Source of the DNA: Candidatus Woesearchaeota archaeon | Lineage (GTDB): Archaea > Nanobdellota > Nanobdellia > Woesearchaeales > DSVV01 | DNA: 38,593 bases | Assembly: GCA_016935125.1 (NCBI GenBank) | Contig: JAFGRM010000043.1 | Span: 1-38,593, forward strand | Direction: 5' to 3' | In this document: positions 35,232-38,593 of the stretch, piece after piece | How positions within the stretch are numbered: the first letter of the stretch is position 1 | Layout of the letters: each line of letters begins with the position of its first letter | Position numbers and translations under genes: made by a program | The notes under the pieces: generated by a model | The model's input: the letters and a program-made list of their open reading frames with translations, nothing else | What the model was told of the DNA's origin: nothing | Databases searched by the model: none

Positions 35232-36188
35232 TCATCTGTTTCCCTGCACTCCTGGCATATATGTACAGTTAAGGTTTTTCAGGCTGTGTTCGTTGTATGG
35301 GAAAAGCAGTATGCATGCCTGCCAGTCAGCAGCCTTTTCGCTTCCTGACAGATAACCTCCAACAGATCCTGTTGTTGCACCTGCAATCGCCTGCCCTATT
35401 ATTATTAATGCTGTTGCCTTTGAAAAGAATGGCTCAGGCATAAGTATTGCAGTGATAACACCAGAGGCAGTCCCTGCAACAGTGCCCCATTTCCCGCCTG
35501 CAAATGATGCCCATACCTTCTGCATATAACCTTTTTTTGTGTAGAGGAACATGATGCCGTAATCCTGGCTCGTATCGATCGCATCCTCTGCAGAGAGCTG
35601 CGGACCTAAAAACAGCTCAGGGGTTGGGTTAAAACACTTAAGGTATTCTGAATATTTCCTGTTATCATCCGGCTTTGGAATCTCATTCTGCTCAAGATAA
35701 CTGTAGAACCCTTCCAGCTTTGGAACACCCTTGAAGCTGATGTGATGAGTTAGTATACAATAGCGCTCCTCGCCTGACTCTCCTGAGAAGAGATTCAGCT
35801 TTCCCTCATGCATCATGTCCCATGAGGTATACATCAGGTTTGCAAGCTCACGCTTGACTGATTCAGGATTGCCGCTAAGCTCCCTGTAGGATACAGGGCA
35901 TGGCACATCTGAGGTCTGCCTGTCGCTTCCTGTATCAAGAAGCGAGCCAGGATTCATAAAGAGCCTGAGAAAAGAGTCATCTCCCTTGACCTTTACTGCA
36001 GAACTGATCCTTATCGCTTCCTTACACATCTTTGCCTGCTTTGTATCATCATGCACCTTCATAAGCTTGTATGAAAATCCCATGATGCTAAGCAGTACTG
36101 CAAGGCCTATTATAAGCGCGATTATGGTCTGGTTTGTCATCGCCCTTTTCTTCTGTAATATCTTCCTATTTATTCCTTTTTTGGACAT
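35232..36188 (-). CDS. pilin-like membrane protein, 318 aa, with additional Gly-rich hydrophobic C-terminal segment
   Basis: KKRAMTNQTIIALIIGLAVLLSIMGF; homologous by eye to 36248-37099. Confidence 0.78.
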   Translation of the reverse strand: MSKKGINRKILQKKRAMTNQTIIALIIGLAVLLSIMGFSYKLMKVHDDTKQAKMCKEAIRISSAVKVKGDDSFLRLFMNPGSLLDTGSDRQTSDVPCPVSYRELSGNPESVKRELANLMYTSWDMMHEGKLNLFSGESGEERYCILTHHISFKGVPKLEGFYSYLEQNEIPKPDDNRKYSEYLKCFNPTPELFLGPQLSAEDAIDTSQDYGIMFLYTKKGYMQKVWASFAGGKWGTVAGTASGVITAILMPEPFFSKATALIIIGQAIAGATTGSVGGYLSGSEKAADWQACILLFPYNEHSLKNLNCTYMPGVQGNR

Positions 36189-36247
36189 TTTTGGATATTT
36201 TATATACTTTAATTAATCTAATTATATAATCTAATATTAAGCTTGCT

Positions 36248-37099
36248 TTAGTTTACAAGCACTGAGCATACCTCTGGTACGTTTTCAGGCCGCGCAAAAA
36301 AGATGAAATAGGTATCTTCCATGCGCATAAAATTATCATCATTGTTTATTATTGCCTTAAACATATTCCCGAACTGCTCGTTTGCTTTTGAGTATTTCAT
36401 GGCCTTGAAAAACACCACATACTCATCATTGGTCGAAAGCTGAGTGTTATTATCAAACCCATGTATATAGATGCTCTTGTCTGCTGAATAATACAATTGG
36501 GTCAGGGCACCTGCAAACTGTGCTGGATAATCCATAAGCATATACTTTGAATAGTTGACATCATAGCTGTTTTTAGTGTAGTTGTGCGTGTTTAGGTATT
36601 CTAAAAACCCGTCTGAACTGCCCAGATCTATGCCCTTTGCACCTGCATCCACATCAAAAGATATATGGCTGCAGATCAGGCATGTAGCCCTGTTTTTCAT
36701 GAGCACATCCTGATCAAATACATCGACCATCCCTTCACCCATCTTAAACCAGCAGTCAGCCATCTCATTAGCTACAAGCTTGTAGAACTGCTCTGGCTCT
36801 TTTGTTAGCAGGGTATTGAAACTAATGTATGTGTCATAGTTGCCCTTGGCATTCCTGATCTTGGCATCTTTCTCAGTCACCTTGATATTATGTCTTGGAC
36901 AATTAAGCGTCACAATCTTAAGCCCAAACACATCCTTGCTCTGCGCAAGAACAGACAGCCTGCATTGCTCATCAGAAACTGTTTTTTCAAATATCTTAAG
37001 CGCACCTGAAAAAAAGCTAACAAGCACCAACAAGACAATCACTGTCAGGATTACCTTATTCAGCGTGCTTGTTCCTGCCTGACCTCTTTTTGCCCTCAT
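36248..37099 (-). CDS. pilin-like single-TM protein, 283 aa
   Basis: MRAKRGQAGTSTLNKVILTVIVLLVLVSFFSG; LVANEMADCWFKMGEGMVDVF...CLICSHISFD. Confidence 0.78.
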   Translation of the reverse strand: MRAKRGQAGTSTLNKVILTVIVLLVLVSFFSGALKIFEKTVSDEQCRLSVLAQSKDVFGLKIVTLNCPRHNIKVTEKDAKIRNAKGNYDTYISFNTLLTKEPEQFYKLVANEMADCWFKMGEGMVDVFDQDVLMKNRATCLICSHISFDVDAGAKGIDLGSSDGFLEYLNTHNYTKNSYDVNYSKYMLMDYPAQFAGALTQLYYSADKSIYIHGFDNNTQLSTNDEYVVFFKAMKYSKANEQFGNMFKAIINNDDNFMRMEDTYFIFFARPENVPEVCSVLVN

Positions 37100-37279
37100 T
37101 TACGCACCAAAACCATATACCTAATTTTTGATAATCAAATAATGTCTTCAGCAATCCTTATGCCCTGAGCCATGCTATGCCAACCATGATATCCTAGCAT
37201 CATATCCTAACTGTGTTATTTCATCATCATGCCTTAACTATACCATTCAACCATACCATTCAACAATGTTAGCTCATCA

Positions 37280-37423
37280 TCATATCCTAAGCAGTTTTGT
37301 CATCCCATCAGATACTGTTGCAAAAAAGAATATGCAAAATATGATGATTATCACAATTATTATTATCTGCCTCAATGTCAGGCCTGCTTTCCTTGAGCAT
37401 CTCAACATCCTCATAGATATCAT
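37280..37423 (-). CDS. 47-aa pilin-like peptide MISMRMLRCSRKAGLTLRQIIIIVIIIIFCIFFFATVSDGMTKLLRI
   Basis: Hand-translated; not in the ORF track. RKAG plus a hydrophobic helix, on the same strand as its neighbours. Confidence 0.6.
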   Translation of the reverse strand: MISMRMLRCSRKAGLTLRQIIIIVIIIIFCIFFFATVSDGMTKLLRI

Positions 37424-37553
37424 GCAATAAGACTCTGTTTGTTTCTGTATTTAAAGTTTTAGGTAAGGATCATTAATGGCCAAACATGGATTAGATAAGG
37501 GTCAGATAAGGATTGACTAAAGATTAACTAAGGATTAACTAAAGCTCAAGCGA

Positions 37554-37648
37554 CAAGCAGCCAATATGCAGCCAAGGATCAGATAGAAATCAAACAGCAA
37601 GCAGCCAATATGCAGCCAAGGATCAGATAGAAATCAAGCGACAAGCAG
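37554..37648. repeat. 44-nt tandem repeat, about 2.2 copies (caagcagccaatatgcagccaaggatcagatagaaatcaa...)
   Basis: Repeat starts at 37554, 37598 and 37642. Confidence 0.9.
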
Positions 37649-37677
37649 CCAAAAATCAAACAGGAATCAGGCAATCA

Positions 37678-37956
37678 TCAATCCTTGATACAGCATATTG
37701 TGTCCAGCTTTTCCCCGGTTTTTGGATCAAAGCATGGCCCTATAGGGGTTCCACCCATCTGTATACACTCAGGATTTGATTCCACACAGTCACCGCCTTT
37801 ATCTATACAGTCATTTATCCCCTTATTGAATATGCCCATCCTGCTTGAGAAGATGACTATCAGAACAACAAGAACTATGAGTGCAATGGCTGCAACAACT
37901 ATTGTTGACATCGACAGCCCTTCTGCCTTCCGGGTTTTGTCAAACAATCCTAACAT
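37678..37956 (-). CDS. small pilin-like protein with one Cys...CC module
   Basis: RKAEGLSMSTIVVAAIALIVLVVLIVIFSSRMGIFNKGINDC...ICCIKD. Confidence 0.8.
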   Translation of the reverse strand: MLGLFDKTRKAEGLSMSTIVVAAIALIVLVVLIVIFSSRMGIFNKGINDCIDKGGDCVESNPECIQMGGTPIGPCFDPKTGEKLDTICCIKD

Positions 37957-38070
37957 CTTCTTAATACCTTTTTTATCTTATTTTTTTATCTTTTTTATCT
38001 TATAGATCAACAAACATATCAACATATAAAAAATAAAAATATACTAATTCGTAGACCAATACAACAAGTG

Positions 38071-38337
38071 TTATATGTTCAGCTCGACACAACATACCAT
38101 GTATGGATCCTGCTTGTTGTCGCTTCCATAGCATACTGCTGAAGGATGCATAGTGTATCCATCATCGCACACCCTGTCCATGCACACTCCGTTCTGCTTT
38201 GTGCAGTCGTTTGAGCTCTTTGTGAATATGCCCATCCTTGCCATAAATATAACTGAAACAATAACAAGAACAAGAAGTGCGATGGCTGCAACAATAATTA
38301 CGTTAAGTGAAAGGTTCTGCGCTCTTTTTCTAAACAT
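38071..38337 (-). CDS. small pilin-like protein with one Cys...CC module
   Basis: MFRKRAQNLSLNVIIVAAIALLVLVIVSVIFMARMGIFTKSSNDC...VCCVELNI. Confidence 0.8.
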   Translation of the reverse strand: MFRKRAQNLSLNVIIVAAIALLVLVIVSVIFMARMGIFTKSSNDCTKQNGVCMDRVCDDGYTMHPSAVCYGSDNKQDPYMVCCVELNI

Positions 38338-38540
38338 TTGACCACCTCATGTGAAGCTTGTTGAAGCTTTTAGATCGTTTGTACAGATCTGTGCATTGAA
38401 CATCTATTGTGCATCATCCACACAATCATACATCATGTATCAATAACACATAGTGTATCAATCATAAAAATTGACACTATTGGCAGTACATCAATCATTG
38501 GTTATCGTATGCTGACTATTACTGAGATTGCTTATATATA

Positions 38541-38593
38541 AATATTATGATAATTAGAATAGATATTATGATAATTAGAATAGATATTATGAT
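38541..38593. repeat. 21-nt tandem repeat running off the window end (atattatgataattagaatag)
   Basis: Starts about 38542, 38563, 38584. Confidence 0.85.

Noticed and set aside
1-38593. Transposase/IS element or prophage genes
   Set aside because: No transposase, integrase, terminase or capsid-like motif was recognised; only the tRNA-Trp 3' duplication hints at past integration.

Overview
This 38.6 kb window looks like a chromosomal segment of an archaeon. Supporting signs are intron-containing tRNAs, TATA-box/leaderless architecture, an archaeal-type AsnRS, and many KR(G/A)-type membrane-protein N-termini. I suspect a DPANN (Woesearchaeota/Pacearchaeota-like) lineage, but that is inference. 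Recognisable genes: a giant surface protein; three small coiled-coil proteins; tRNA-Leu(CAA) with an intron; a YggS-like PLP protein; a bacterial/eukaryotic-type tRNA-guanine transglycosylase; a radical SAM protein; AsnRS; a large Cys-rich secreted protein; two tandem lipoproteins; a MoxR/VWA pair; an MFS permease; tRNA-Trp(CCA) with an intron; two divergent Lrp-like regulators; a nucleoside-phosphorylase-like protein; a molybdenum-cofactor operon (ModE-like HTH, MoaA, MoaC, MoaB, MoeA, MOSC, stand-alone ThiI domain); a pore-less voltage-sensor-like protein; and a PIG-L deacetylase/GT4 pair. The last 6 kb is a minus-strand array of about ten single-TM, pilin-like proteins, two of which (47 and 48 aa) are absent from the supplied ORF track. 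The most interesting signals are: the pilin-like array with a repeated Cys...CC module; a 16-Cys, Asp-rich hendecad insertion in the giant surface protein; a 15-bp in-frame minisatellite that multiplies ATG codons at the start of moaA; a duplicated tRNA-Trp 3' end; a possible degenerate C/D-like guide in the tRNA-Trp intron; inverted repeats flanking the TATA boxes of two regulator genes; and a stand-alone voltage-sensor domain. All identifications are by eye; no searches were run.
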